Notes under the pieces: model-generated | What the model was told of the DNA's origin: nothing | The model's input: only the letters and a program-made list of their open reading frames with translations | Database searches by the model: none | Made by a program: the position numbers and the translations under genes | Part shown: piece by piece, positions 18,204 to 26,779 of the stretch | Position numbering within the stretch: the stretch's first letter is position 1 | Layout of the letters: each line of letters opens with the position of its first letter | NCBI RefSeq assembly: GCF_900117315.1 | Contig: NZ_LT630337.1 | Coordinates: 2,004,761-2,068,760 of the forward strand | Source: Bacillus massilinigeriensis | GTDB taxonomy: Bacteria; Bacillota; Bacilli; Bacillales; Cytobacillaceae | Direction of reading: 5' to 3' | DNA length: 64,000 nucleotides

Positions 18204-18623
18204 ATGAGCGATTGTATTTTTTGTAAAATAATTAATGGTGAAATACCTGCTGCTAAGGTTTACGAGGATGAGAACGTGTTGGCTTTTATCGATATTAGCC
18301 AGGTAACAAAGGGGCACACCCTAGTTATACCAAAAGTACATAAGGAAAATATATACGAATTAACTCCGGAAATTTCTAAAAATATATTTGAGGTTATCCC
18401 TAAAATTGCAAATGGAATAAATAAAGCATATCAACCCATTGGCTTGAATCTTGTTAATAATAATGGTGAAGCTGCTGGTCAAACCGTTTTCCATTATCAT
18501 GTTCACCTCCTCCCACGTTACGGCAAAGGTGATGGTTTTGGAGCTGTTTGGAAAACTCACGAATCAGAATACACTCCTGAAGAATTACAAACTATTGCAA
18601 AAGAAATTAATAAATCCATCTAA
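18204..18623 (+). CDS. hit: HIT-family nucleotide hydrolase
   Basis: 139-residue histidine-triad protein. The triad reads FHYHVHLLPR; zinc-binding cysteines CIFCKI lie at the N-terminus, as in Bacillus Hit. Such enzymes hydrolyse nucleoside phosphoramidates and dinucleotides. ATG 18204 follows AAGGGTGG; a longer frame from 18171 has no ribosome site. Its place divergent from ecsA is as in B. subtilis. Confidence 0.95.
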   Translation: MSDCIFCKIINGEIPAAKVYEDENVLAFIDISQVTKGHTLVIPKVHKENIYELTPEISKNIFEVIPKIANGINKAYQPIGLNLVNNNGEAAGQTVFHYHVHLLPRYGKGDGFGAVWKTHESEYTPEELQTIAKEINKSI

Positions 18624-18644
18624 AGTTATAAGGCTATCCTTAGG

Positions 18645-18715
18645 GTGCCTGGTGTCCACAAAACAATCCTTCCTAATAAAGATTGCTTTTGTAGATATCA
18701 GGTACTTTTTTTTCG
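18645..18715 (+). terminator. Terminator after hit
   Basis: Long interrupted stem: GTGCCTG/CAGGTAC outside, CACAAAACAATC/GATTGCTTTTG inside, followed by T8. Confidence 0.85.
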
Positions 18716-19031
18716 AAATATCCTGATGTTTGGAATTGAAAACAACCTATCGTTTGAAGCTAATTATTAACATTTTCTAAATGTTCAAATTTTTCACTTT
18801 ACAATCGGTCGTTTTCTGATAGGATAATACTATTAATAGGTTAAAAATAAATAATTTGCTCCTTAAATCCGAATAAAATTGTTATTTTTATCCCAAATAA
18901 TCGTTTTTTATAAAAAAATCATTATTATTTCTGCATATATATTCTCTGATAAAGAAAAATTTTATGGTTAGCCACACTTTATTTAAGTGTTTTTATTTTT
19001 TATAAACCAAATAACTGGGGGAGATCTCACA
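18716..19031. promoter_or_regulatory. serC leader region
   Basis: 316 bp of AT-rich sequence before serC. A hairpin ACACTT-tattt-AAGTGT followed by TTTTATTTTTT at 18974-19002 looks like a weak intrinsic terminator only 30 nt before the serC start and could act as an attenuator or as the end of an upstream transcript. I see no T-box or other known riboswitch. Confidence 0.4.
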
Positions 19032-20111
19032 ATGGAACGCGCACTTAATTTTAATGCTGGTCCAGCAGCATTACCAAAGGAAGTCTTACTTGAAGCGCAA
19101 AAGAACATGTTAAATTTCAATGGTACGGGAATGGGAGTAATGGAATTAAGCCATCGAAGCAAGCCGTATGAAGAAGTCCATCACAGTGCAAAGGCATTGT
19201 TAAAACAGCTACTTAACATTTCAGATGATTATGATGTGCTTTTCCTTCAAGGCGGGGCAAGTCTTCAATTTTCAATGATTCCAATGAATCTTCTTACTGA
19301 AGACAAAATCGGCTGCTATGTGTTATCAGGATCATGGTCAGAAAAAGCCCTAAAAGAAGCACAAAAGATTGGAAGAACTGAGATTATTGCGTCAAGTAAA
19401 GAGCAAGGATTCAAAGACATCCCAGAACTAAACACTGAGAATATCGATCCAAATGCGGCATATGTGCATATTACTAGCAACAACACAATCTTTGGAACAC
19501 AGTGGCAAAGCTTTCCTGAGGTAAATGTTCCTCTTGTAGCAGATATGTCAAGCGACATCTTAAGTAGACCATTTGATGTTAATCATTTTGGTCTAATCTA
19601 TGCAGGTGCCCAAAAAAATCTTGGACCTTCAGGAGTGACAGTTGTTATTATTAAAAAGGATTTGCTCTCCCGTTCAAGTGATCAATTACCTACAATGCTC
19701 AACTATCAAATCCAAGCAAAAAATGACTCACTTTATAATACACCTCCAACTTTAGCGATTTACTTACTAAAATTGGTTTTAGAATGGGCAGCCGCTCAAG
19801 GCGGAGTTGAGAAAATTGCAAAGGTAAATGAAGAAAAGGCAAAAATCTTATATGATGCAATTGATGAAAGTGAAGGATTTTACATCGGTTATGCAGGTAA
19901 AAACAGCCGTTCCAAAATGAATGTAACCTTTAACCTCCAAACGGATGAATTAAATAAAGCATTTTTAGCACAGGCCAAAGAAGCAGGATTTGTTGGTGTC
20001 AATGGTCACCGCTCTGTTGGCGGATGCCGTGCCTCAATCTATAACGCAGTACCAATTGAAAATGTTGAAAAATTAGCTAAATTCATGAAGGAATTTAAAG
20101 CAAAGTATTAA
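19032..20111 (+). CDS. serC: Phosphoserine aminotransferase
   Basis: 359-residue PLP enzyme (class V aminotransferase) making 3-phosphoserine from 3-phosphohydroxypyruvate in serine synthesis. The PLP-lysine lies in YAGAQKNLGPSGVTVV; N-terminal NFNAGPAALPKEVL and C-terminal GHRSVGGCRASIYNA are typical. ATG 19032 follows GGGGGAG by 8 nt; the longer frame from 18987 begins inside the leader hairpin. Confidence 0.96.
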   Translation: MERALNFNAGPAALPKEVLLEAQKNMLNFNGTGMGVMELSHRSKPYEEVHHSAKALLKQLLNISDDYDVLFLQGGASLQFSMIPMNLLTEDKIGCYVLSGSWSEKALKEAQKIGRTEIIASSKEQGFKDIPELNTENIDPNAAYVHITSNNTIFGTQWQSFPEVNVPLVADMSSDILSRPFDVNHFGLIYAGAQKNLGPSGVTVVIIKKDLLSRSSDQLPTMLNYQIQAKNDSLYNTPPTLAIYLLKLVLEWAAAQGGVEKIAKVNEEKAKILYDAIDESEGFYIGYAGKNSRSKMNVTFNLQTDELNKAFLAQAKEAGFVGVNGHRSVGGCRASIYNAVPIENVEKLAKFMKEFKAKY

Positions 20112-20161
20112 TTTGAAATAGGTTTTTAGGATCACAAAGGAAATTTTCAAAACATTTATTC

Positions 20162-20190
20162 TTTATTCTTATAACAATATATGATATAAT
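20162..20190 (+). promoter_or_regulatory. Probable SigA promoter of trpP
   Basis: TTTATT, 17-nt spacer, TATAAT. The leader from about 20197 begins with a stem-loop CTGTAG-GCA / TGC-CTGCAG (20206-20227) before the TRAP triplets. Confidence 0.6.
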
Positions 20191-20240
20191 TAGAAAAACT
20201 TTTTGCTGTAGGCACTATGCACTGCAGAAGAAGGAAAGAT

Positions 20241-20274
20241 TAGTCTAGAATAGTTGAGGAGAGAAGAGAAGAGA
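20241..20274 (+). promoter_or_regulatory. TRAP-binding site over the trpP ribosome site
   Basis: Seven triplets (TAG, TAG, TAG, GAG, GAG, GAG, GAG), each separated by exactly 2 nt, end 1 nt before the trpP ATG. TRAP (MtrB) binds G/UAG repeats spaced by 2-3 nt when tryptophan is bound. The last GAG triplets are also the only ribosome site, so binding must block translation. In B. subtilis trpP (yhaG) is controlled the same way. Confidence 0.92.
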
Positions 20275-20802
20275 ATGAAAACAAAAAATTTAGTAGTCTT
20301 GGCTTTATTAGTTGGTATGGGAGCAGTGCTCCATGCAGTTGTACCTGGATTTTTCCTTGGAATGAAACCAGATATGATGTTAACATTTATGTTTTTAGCA
20401 ATCTTTTTGTTCCCGGATAAAAAAAGCGTTTTGCTGTTGGGATTAACTACCGGAATTATTTCAGGATTAACTACAACCTTTCCAGGTGGATTATTTCCAA
20501 ATATTATTGATAAATTTATCACAGCATTTGTAATCTTCGGAATTTTTACAGCTTTAAAATCCTTTAATCGTTCCATTGTTGGGATTGCAGTCTTAACTGC
20601 CATTGGTACAATTGTTTCAGGAACTGTATTTTTAACATCCGCTCTATTGATTGTAGGTTTACCTGGTCCATTCATTGCATTATTTAGTACTGTGGTACTT
20701 CCTGCAACTGCATTCAATACAGTATTTATGATTATCCTATATCCAATTGCAATGTCAATTGTCAAACGGACAAATTTAACAAGTCAAACTATAACCCATT
20801 AA
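20275..20802 (+). CDS. trpP: Tryptophan transporter TrpP
   Basis: 175-residue membrane protein with five to six spans. N-terminal MKTKNLVVLALL, the GMKPDMMLTFMF motif and FPGGLFPNIIDK match TrpP. It imports tryptophan. ATG 20275 is chosen because the TRAP triplets overlap its ribosome site; a GTG/ATG-type extension to 20254 would run through these triplets. Position between serC and yhaH matches B. subtilis. Confidence 0.95.
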   Translation: MKTKNLVVLALLVGMGAVLHAVVPGFFLGMKPDMMLTFMFLAIFLFPDKKSVLLLGLTTGIISGLTTTFPGGLFPNIIDKFITAFVIFGIFTALKSFNRSIVGIAVLTAIGTIVSGTVFLTSALLIVGLPGPFIALFSTVVLPATAFNTVFMIILYPIAMSIVKRTNLTSQTITH

Positions 20803-20808
20803 TACATG

Positions 20809-20836
20809 AAAAGAACCCGATTATGGGTTCTTTTTT
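20809..20836. terminator. Bidirectional terminator after trpP
   Basis: AAAAGAACCC / GGGTTCTTTT with a 6-nt loop, T6 on the plus side and A4 on the other, between convergent genes. Confidence 0.9.
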
Positions 20837-21026
20837 ATTGAAGACTTTGTAGAATAAGACCTAAAACAAAAAAAATGACTCCCCCTCCACCTAATACCTT
20901 TGCTCTTTCCTTTAGGATGTTTCTTGGAGGATATATAAGAAACCTTTGTAAAGCTAGGATATTATAGATCATCCCAATAATCGAGGAAATGCTGAGAGTG
21001 TAAACAATAAAGATGATCCCTGACAA
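20835..21026 (-). CDS. Small two-span membrane protein, unknown
   Basis: 63 residues: a hydrophobic segment at 3-22, a central basic stretch (YPPRNILKERAK) and a second span at about 44-61. TTG 21026 has a perfect AAAGGAGGAG 5 nt upstream, which makes it a likely real gene despite its size. It is convergent with trpP and divergent from yhaH. I do not recognise the family. Confidence 0.65.
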   Translation of the reverse strand: MSGIIFIVYTLSISSIIGMIYNILALQRFLIYPPRNILKERAKVLGGGGVIFFVLGLILQSLQ

Positions 21027-21240
21027 TGGCTCTCCTCCTTTAAAATCTCATATACCTATATACATATGTATGCTCTCCGTCCATTTCCTATGAAATCTCA
21101 AGGGTTGATATCATCCATCAATGGGAAAAATAATTTTCAAATCCTGACAAAGAAAACTAGAAAAATATTACAATAAAAGAGGAAAGAAATGATTTTTGTA
21201 GAATTTTGTAAATATATACATAATTTAAGGTGGAATTAAC

Positions 21241-21603
21241 ATGAAAGCAAAATCATTTTTATTTGGACTTTTTATCGGCGGAATTGCTTCTGGAATAACT
21301 ACTTTATTATCTTCACCAAGTTCTGGAAAGGAATTTAGAGCGAATGTAAAAAGGAATAAGGAATTTTTCTTGAAGGAAATTATTGAACTAAAGGATCAAA
21401 TAGAACAACTGAGCAAATCTGTAATCATTGCCACAAATGAAGGAAAAGACGTTTTACTACCCTTCATAAATGATATTAAATACGCAATAAAAGCTTGGAG
21501 GAAGGAAATTGAGCCTAACGAAACAAGCATTCAAACGGAAATTAAGCTCATTGAAAAGGAGTTAAAAAACCTGGAATCCAAGATTTCAAGAACAATTGAT
21601 TAG
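21241..21603 (+). CDS. yhaH: YtxH-domain protein YhaH
   Basis: 120 residues: one N-terminal membrane span (SFLFGLFIGGIASGITTLL), the typical SSPSSGKEFR motif, then a long helical, probably coiled-coil region to the C-terminus. The YtxH group is linked to general stress and cell envelope; a precise role is unknown. ATG follows AAGGTGG by 7 nt. Position next to trpP and scoC matches yhaH. Confidence 0.9.
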   Translation: MKAKSFLFGLFIGGIASGITTLLSSPSSGKEFRANVKRNKEFFLKEIIELKDQIEQLSKSVIIATNEGKDVLLPFINDIKYAIKAWRKEIEPNETSIQTEIKLIEKELKNLESKISRTID

Positions 21604-21646
21604 ATTAATCAAATAACTTTTAATTTATCGGAAAATATTTTTTCAG

Positions 21647-21692
21647 AAAGGAGGATTTTTTTATATCGAAGAAGAAAACTAATATACTATAA
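21647..21692 (+). other. Orphan ribosome-binding site with ATA-started 9-codon frame
   Basis: A perfect AAAGGAGG at 21647-21654 is followed 8 nt later by ATA, then eight more codons (SKKKTNIL) and TAA. No ATG, GTG or TTG lies at usable distance. Either a decayed small gene, a leader peptide with a very rare start, or a chance match. Confidence 0.3.
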
Positions 21693-21866
21693 AAATTGTC
21701 GGAAAGTTGTTATATTTTTAAATATCATATGTGACAAGCATCATATTACATTAAAAAACAATAGAAATTATTAAATTTCAAAAAATTTTGAAATTTATAT
21801 CTTTATTAATTTTTGTTTTATTGGCATAATGATAATTAGATAATATAAAGAAGGTGAATTTTGGGG

Positions 21867-22442
21867 ATGACAGAGAAACAGTATTCATTAAAGGAAGCAT
21901 TGCTTTTTAGCCAAAGGATTGCACAATTGAGCAAAGCTTTGTGGAAATCAGTAGAAAAGGATTGGCAACAATGGATTAAACCCTTCGACTTAAACATAAA
22001 CGAACACCATATTTTATGGATAGCTTATCATTTAAATGGTGCTTCTATTTCTGATGTTGCTAAATTTGGGGTTATGCATGTTTCTACGGCATTTAACTTT
22101 TCTAAGAAGCTAGAAGAAAGGGGTCTTCTAGAGTTTTCCAAAAGAGAGACAGACAAACGCAACACGTATATCAAATTAACTGAAAAAGGTGAAAACGTTT
22201 TATTAGAATTAATGGAAACCTATCAACCTGATCAAAACTCAGTTTTCTCTGGATCTTTACCATTAAGAGATTTATATGGTAAGTTCCCAGAATTTATTGA
22301 ATTAATGACTGTCGTAAGAAATATATACGGACAGGATTTTATGGAGATATTTGAAAAGTCCTTTGCAAATATTGAAGTAGATTTTACAGAAGAGGAAGGA
22401 AAAATAGAAAAAAAGGATAACTCACAGAAAGAGTTCGTGTAA
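21867..22442 (+). CDS. scoC: MarR-family transition-state regulator ScoC (Hpr)
   Basis: 191 residues with the winged-helix MarR fold. The stretch [20 protein letters not shown] and [20 protein letters not shown] are near-identical to B. subtilis ScoC, which represses protease, transport and sporulation genes. ATG 21867 is taken; TTG 21861 is also in frame and closer to AAGGTG. Its stop abuts the stop of the convergent yhaI with no spacer. Confidence 0.95.
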   Translation: MTEKQYSLKEALLFSQRIAQLSKALWKSVEKDWQQWIKPFDLNINEHHILWIAYHLNGASISDVAKFGVMHVSTAFNFSKKLEERGLLEFSKRETDKRNTYIKLTEKGENVLLELMETYQPDQNSVFSGSLPLRDLYGKFPEFIELMTVVRNIYGQDFMEIFEKSFANIEVDFTEEEGKIEKKDNSQKEFV

Positions 22443-22778
22443 TTATAAATATTTTTCTAGTTCTTCCATCAAAGGTGCAAATAATTGCTGTCTGATGCAA
22501 GCTGGAATAACCTCTTCTGCTTGAAGATTAGGATGAAGAGTAGATTTGAACTCTTCAAAAAGCGGATGAAAGAAAACAAAGCCTTCCGCTTTCTGTTCTT
22601 CAAGTTTTATGCTCAAATTTGCACAATTTTGGAAGAAAACATCTACAGCAGCTTTATCAAGGGAACGCTTAATAACTAATTTATAGAAATCATCAGTACT
22701 TGTTGAGATCATATTGATTAGTAAAGATTGATGATATTCCATTCGGTTCATTTTTTCAATAATGTCTTTTACATCCAT
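22443..22778 (-). CDS. yhaI: DUF1878 protein YhaI
   Basis: 111-residue soluble helical protein. ATG 22778 follows GAGGTG by 6-7 nt; the frame extends 22 codons upstream without a ribosome site. Function unknown. Tail-to-tail neighbour of scoC with zero intergenic bases. Confidence 0.88.
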   Translation of the reverse strand: MDVKDIIEKMNRMEYHQSLLINMISTSTDDFYKLVIKRSLDKAAVDVFFQNCANLSIKLEEQKAEGFVFFHPLFEEFKSTLHPNLQAEEVIPACIRQQLFAPLMEELEKYL

Positions 22779-23092
22779 TGTGGGCACCTCTTCAAAAATG
22801 ATTGGCCTTTTTATGAGATTAATTCTAACATTTTCATACATCATTCATCCAGATTCAAGTAATATTGTTGAAAGGAACTGAATCGAAAAGATTGAGAGCA
22901 ATCGGAGCTACCGGTTGCCTTTATTTCTATATATAGACAATCTTAATTGTATACGTTTTCGTAAAGAATTGTAGAATTTTGAGGAAAAGTCTTTGTACTA
23001 TCCAATATAATTTTCTATTGATTTTTTACCTGTTTCATCGTAAAGTATCTAGGTAAGTTTGGAGTAAACACTCCAAAATGGAGGCTGATACG
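22779..23092. other. Gene-free interval between yhaI and yhaJ
   Basis: 314 bp holding the divergent promoters. GCAATCGG/CCGGTTGC at about 22901-22922 is a hairpin with only a weak T tract; GGAGT-aaac-ACTCC at 23061-23073 is a small hairpin just before the yhaJ ribosome site. Nothing else is recognisable. Confidence 0.45.
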
Positions 23093-23650
23093 ATGATTTG
23101 CTGGAAGACGGTTAATTTTTCAAAACAATATGGAGCACATAGACTTTTTATATTGTCTTCCTTAACCATGTTTTTAACTTTTATCATACTTTATGTACCA
23201 ATGACTTATTTATCTATTGCATATAGGCACTATGATTCTTATTTTTTCTTATTAGTTATTGGATTAATGTTATTGTACCCAATTCATAAATTTTTTCATT
23301 ATCTTCCTATTGCCCATCTGGGTGATAAGGTGGTAAAAAGGGTGCAAATAAACAGATTTTTTGTTCCATCTATCATAGTTAGAATTAATGAACCTATTTC
23401 AAAATTACATTTTTTGATTACAATATTTACTCCATTCTTTGTTGTAAATCTTGCTTTATTAGTAACTTGCTATCTATTTCCACACTACGTACATTATTTT
23501 ACTGTTTTAATAGCATTCCATGTTGGTATATGCGCTTCTGATTTCATTCGCATTAAAAATATCATTTTTGCACCAAAAGGTTCCTTCATCGAAGAGAGCG
23601 AGGATGGAATAGAAATATTGGTATTACATTCTACTGACCAATCATATTGA
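23093..23650 (+). CDS. yhaJ: DUF3267 membrane protein, YhaJ-like
   Basis: 185 residues with four to five membrane spans. The motif HKFFHYLP near residue 70 and HVGICASD near residue 152 are the HxxxH and HxGxxxxD elements of DUF3267 proteins, which resemble site-2 protease (M50) active-site parts but lack the Glu of HExxH. ATG 23093 follows GGAGG by 8 nt, better than ATG 23078, which contains that ribosome site. Confidence 0.82.
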   Translation: MICWKTVNFSKQYGAHRLFILSSLTMFLTFIILYVPMTYLSIAYRHYDSYFFLLVIGLMLLYPIHKFFHYLPIAHLGDKVVKRVQINRFFVPSIIVRINEPISKLHFLITIFTPFFVVNLALLVTCYLFPHYVHYFTVLIAFHVGICASDFIRIKNIIFAPKGSFIEESEDGIEILVLHSTDQSY

Positions 23651-23798
23651 TATATTAGAACATGAATCTTGATTACTATCTTTTTACCCATTTTTTTGTT
23701 AAGGTAGTAACCAGATAATGAACAATATACTGATAAGTTTCTAATAAATTGATACTTTCTGTAGCAATCTTTTATAAAGTCTTAAAAGGAGGGATTCG

Positions 23799-23984
23799 AT
23801 GATGATCTCCATATTTTTTATTATGGTATCTTTTTTCATTTTGTATCAAATCAACAATCTGACAAACTCACTTTGTCTCCAAAAGGAAATTCCAGATGAA
23901 AAGCAGCCTAAAGTGTTTCGAACGATCAACATTTTAATCACTATTTTATTAGTATCATCCTATTTAGAGATACTTTTCACATGA
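23799..23984 (+). CDS. Small two-span membrane protein
   Basis: 61 residues: spans at about 2-17 and 43-58 with a short polar loop (KEIPDEKQPKVFRTI). Start supported by AAAGGAGG 6 nt before ATG 23799 (ATG 23802 is also possible). It lies between yhaJ and prsA, where B. subtilis also has small genes, but I cannot assign the family. Confidence 0.7.
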   Translation: MMISIFFIMVSFFILYQINNLTNSLCLQKEIPDEKQPKVFRTINILITILLVSSYLEILFT

Positions 23985-24066
23985 TTCATTACATATAGTG
24001 AAACTTCCATCAGTGGGGGTCTTACGACACGTTATCCTGCGATAAAAAATGGAATTCTAATGCATG

Positions 24067-24100
24067 AAAAAGCGGAGAGATTTTGTTCTCTCCGCTTTTT
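24067..24100. terminator. Bidirectional terminator
   Basis: Perfect 13-bp stem AAAAAGCGGAGAG / CTCTCCGCTTTTT with an 8-nt loop between the small membrane gene and the convergent yjcZ-type gene. Confidence 0.92.
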
Positions 24101-24167
24101 GTGTAACTAATCAAGCATTGAACGATTGTTTTTTGTCGTACATATGCCCTGTTGATTTCTTAATTTG

Positions 24168-24251
24168 TTATAGCCAAGCGGCTCCAACAATGATTAATAA
24201 GATGAACAGTACAACGATTAGCGCAAAGCCTGCTCCGTATCCTGCACCCAT
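24168..24251 (-). CDS. YjcZ-family tiny sporulation membrane protein
   Basis: 27 residues: a glycine/tyrosine start (MGAGYGAGF) and one span (ALIVVLFILLIIVGAAWL), the standard form of the YjcZ/tiny-TM Bacillus family, members of which are made during sporulation. ATG 24251 follows GGAGGTG by 5 nt. A CATAGTATA box (SigK -10 consensus CATANNNTA) lies 32 nt upstream. Too short for most gene callers. Confidence 0.88.
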   Translation of the reverse strand: MGAGYGAGFALIVVLFILLIIVGAAWL

Positions 24252-24282
24252 GATAACACCTCCCTTCATGAGTTGCTTAATG

Positions 24283-24291
24283 TATACTATG
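24283..24291 (-). promoter_or_regulatory. Candidate SigK -10 box of the yjcZ-type gene
   Basis: CATAGTATA on the minus strand fits CATANNNTA exactly; the -35 AC element is not clear, so the assignment is tentative. Confidence 0.45.
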
Positions 24292-24499
24292 TTATTTGTA
24301 CTGTTTTGGAATAGGCGACTAACCTTAAATTGAGCAAAATGATTGGTGTCTTCCCAAAAACAAAGGACACGAGTTTGTTTCAAAAGGCAAATTGTATAGA
24401 AATCCCACGTGGATATTATTTTTGTTTATCTGCCATTCTATGGTATAGTAGTGGTTGTGGATGATTACATTAGAAATTTCGATTTAGGAGTGTTAATGA

Positions 24500-25363
24500 A
24501 TGAAAAAATGGATTCTATCCCTGACTTTAGCTGTTGGGGTAATGGGTTTGGCTGCCTGCAACAATGGTGGGTCTGAAACGGTTGTTGAGTCAAAATCAGG
24601 CGACGTTACAAAGGACGAGCTTTATGATGCAATGAAGGACAAATATGGTGAGGCAACTCTCCAAGAACTTGTTTATACCAAGGTTTTGTCTGAAAAGTAT
24701 AAAGTAACGGATAAAGAACTTGACGCTAAAGTTAAAGAATTAAAGGATCAATATGGAGACAGCTTTGAGCTGGTACTGCAACAAAACAACATTAATGGTG
24801 AAAAAGAGCTTAAAAAGATTTTCAAAAATGAAATGTTAATTCAAAAAGCAGCAATGAAGGATGTTAAAGTTACTGATAAAGAACTTCAGGATTATTACAA
24901 AGACTATAAACCTCAAATTAAAGCGAGCCATATTTTAGTTGCTGATAAAAAGACTGCAAACCAAATTCTCAGCAAACTTGAAAAAGGTGAAAAGTTTGAG
25001 GATTTAGCAAAAAAATACTCAACTGACACTGGTTCTGCTGAAAAAGGTGGAGATTTAGGCTGGTTTGGACCTGGTGAAATGGTAGCGGAATTTGAAAATG
25101 CTGCCTATGCATTAAAGGTAAATGAAATTAGTAAGCCCGTTAAATCTGAGCATGGATATCATGTGATTAAATTAACTGATAAAAAAGAGAAAAAGTCATT
25201 TGACGAAATGAAAAAACAAATGGAAGAAGAAGTTAAATTAACAAAGCTTGATAATGACACAATCCAAAAGGCATTAAAGCGCGAATTAAAAGATGCTGAT
25301 GTGAAAGTTAAAGATGAAGACTTAAAGGATATCTTTAGCAAAAGCACCGCTTCTGCTCAGTAA
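24500..25363 (+). CDS. prsA: Foldase lipoprotein PrsA
   Basis: 287 residues. A lipoprotein signal peptide with lipobox GLAAC (Cys at about 20) anchors it outside the membrane. The parvulin domain lies at about residues 135-230 (IKASHILVADKKTA, KGGDLGWFGPGEMV, SEHGYHVIKL). It folds secreted proteins and is essential in many Bacilli. ATG follows AGGAGTG by 7 nt. The adjacent genes yhaL and yhaM agree with the B. subtilis locus. Confidence 0.96.
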   Translation: MKKWILSLTLAVGVMGLAACNNGGSETVVESKSGDVTKDELYDAMKDKYGEATLQELVYTKVLSEKYKVTDKELDAKVKELKDQYGDSFELVLQQNNINGEKELKKIFKNEMLIQKAAMKDVKVTDKELQDYYKDYKPQIKASHILVADKKTANQILSKLEKGEKFEDLAKKYSTDTGSAEKGGDLGWFGPGEMVAEFENAAYALKVNEISKPVKSEHGYHVIKLTDKKEKKSFDEMKKQMEEEVKLTKLDNDTIQKALKRELKDADVKVKDEDLKDIFSKSTASAQ

Positions 25364-25370
25364 TAGATAA

Positions 25371-25399
25371 AAAAAGGATCCTCGTGGGGATCCTTTTTC
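25371..25399. terminator. Bidirectional terminator after prsA
   Basis: AAAAAGGATCC / GGATCCTTTTT, 6-nt loop; it reaches the stop codon of the convergent yhaL. Confidence 0.92.
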
Positions 25400-25587
25400 T
25401 ATGCTCCTACTTCATTGCGCAATTTTCTACTATTTCGTTCATTTTCAATCCGTTCCATATATACCTTTCCTTCTAACTCAATACTCTCCATTTCATCCTC
25501 TCTTTCTTTCCTTCCTGTTTTTATGGCCATAAAGGCACTCGTGATAATCCCTACAATTACAAAATATATCCACATTGGAATGGTCAA
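25399..25587 (-). CDS. yhaL: Sporulation protein YhaL
   Basis: 62 residues: one N-terminal span (MWIYFVIVGIITSAFMAI) followed by a charged helix, as in B. subtilis YhaL. Start is TTG 25587, 8 nt after GGAGGAA; a longer frame running back to 25779 overlaps yhaM and is not used. YhaL is produced in the sporulating cell. Confidence 0.85.
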   Translation of the reverse strand: MTIPMWIYFVIVGIITSAFMAIKTGRKEREDEMESIELEGKVYMERIENERNSRKLRNEVGA

Positions 25588-25711
25588 AATAAATTCCTCC
25601 CTTTTCACAAATAGTTGTCCAATTCTTTTTAAAAGAATATGCATGAGAATATAATTTATGAAAAAAAAGAGGTGAATCATATAATGATTCAACCCCAATT
25701 GTCTATTCTTT

Positions 25712-26653
25712 TTATTTATGAAAAGTAGGCTTATAGAAGGAACGGTTGTCCAAAGGAAAAATTCTATCCGAGAACTCACCAGGTTTAACCCTCTCTAATG
25801 CACGGTCGAGCATATTCATTTTTGCATCTATATTATCAATATAGTGGAGAATTTCAGCCTCTTTGATTAATGGTGGCTTCGGACTCCCCCACTCTGCTTT
25901 TCCATGATGACTTAAAACAAGATGCTGGAGAACTAAGACCTCTTCTCCGGAGATTCCCAATTCATCTGCTGCTTTTCCAATTTCATTTACCATAATCGTA
26001 ATATGTCCTAATAAATTCCCCTCTACCGTATATGTTGTGGAAATAGGACCTGATAGCTCAATTACTTTCCCTAAATCATGAAGAATGACACCAGCGTATA
26101 ACAGGTCTTTATCTAAGCTTGGATAAAGATTTGCAATGGCCTTCGCCAAATCTAGCATACTAATAACATGAAAAGATAATCCGGATACAAATTCATGATG
26201 ATTTTTCGTAGCTGCCGGAAATTCAAAAAATGCCTTTTGATACTTTTTTAACAAATGACGTGTAATTCTTTGGATATTTGGATTCTTCATATCAAAGATG
26301 TATTGAGTGATCTTGCCAGTCATATCATCTATACTTAATGGTGCAGTTTGTAAAAACTCTGAAATCTTCACGTTATCTTCAGTAGAGGCAGATCGAATTT
26401 GACGAATCTTAAGCTGATTGCGTCCACGATAATTTTGAATGTCCCCTTGTACCTTTACGATCTTCTCAGCAGCATATATTTTCTCATCCTCTTCTGAAAT
26501 GTCCCAGAGTTTAGCTTCAATTTCTCCGCTCTGGTCCTGAAGGATTAAAGTCAAAAATGGCTTCCCGTTACTAGCTATCCCTTTAGTTGATGACTTTATT
26601 AATAAAAATTGTTCAATTGTATCTCCTACTTCATGCTGCAGTAATTTTCTCAT
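25712..26653 (-). CDS. yhaM: 3'-5' exoribonuclease YhaM
   Basis: 313 residues. An N-terminal OB-fold nucleic-acid-binding domain (residues about 10-90) precedes an HD domain ([29 protein letters not shown]). YhaM degrades single-stranded RNA and DNA from the 3' end with Mn2+ or Co2+. ATG 26653 is used, with AAGGAGTG and GGGG upstream; the frame is open to 26704. Confidence 0.95.
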   Translation of the reverse strand: MRKLLQHEVGDTIEQFLLIKSSTKGIASNGKPFLTLILQDQSGEIEAKLWDISEEDEKIYAAEKIVKVQGDIQNYRGRNQLKIRQIRSASTEDNVKISEFLQTAPLSIDDMTGKITQYIFDMKNPNIQRITRHLLKKYQKAFFEFPAATKNHHEFVSGLSFHVISMLDLAKAIANLYPSLDKDLLYAGVILHDLGKVIELSGPISTTYTVEGNLLGHITIMVNEIGKAADELGISGEEVLVLQHLVLSHHGKAEWGSPKPPLIKEAEILHYIDNIDAKMNMLDRALERVKPGEFSDRIFPLDNRSFYKPTFHK

Positions 26654-26779
26654 TTTTCCCCGACACTCCTTCCCATAAAGAAAGTATATCATATTCCCTT
26701 CCATTCTAATGGCAACCTCAAATAATTTCCAAAAAGCTAAAATGAAATTATGATCTGTCCTTTACATGGTCCTTCACTA

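Noticed and set aside
20190..20765. 191-codon frame antisense to trpP
   Set aside because: Low-complexity shadow of trpP; no ribosome site, and the TRAP site and synteny support the plus-strand gene.
25588..25779. N-terminal extension of yhaL
   Set aside because: It overlaps yhaM in another frame; the TTG at 25587 has a good ribosome site and gives the family length.
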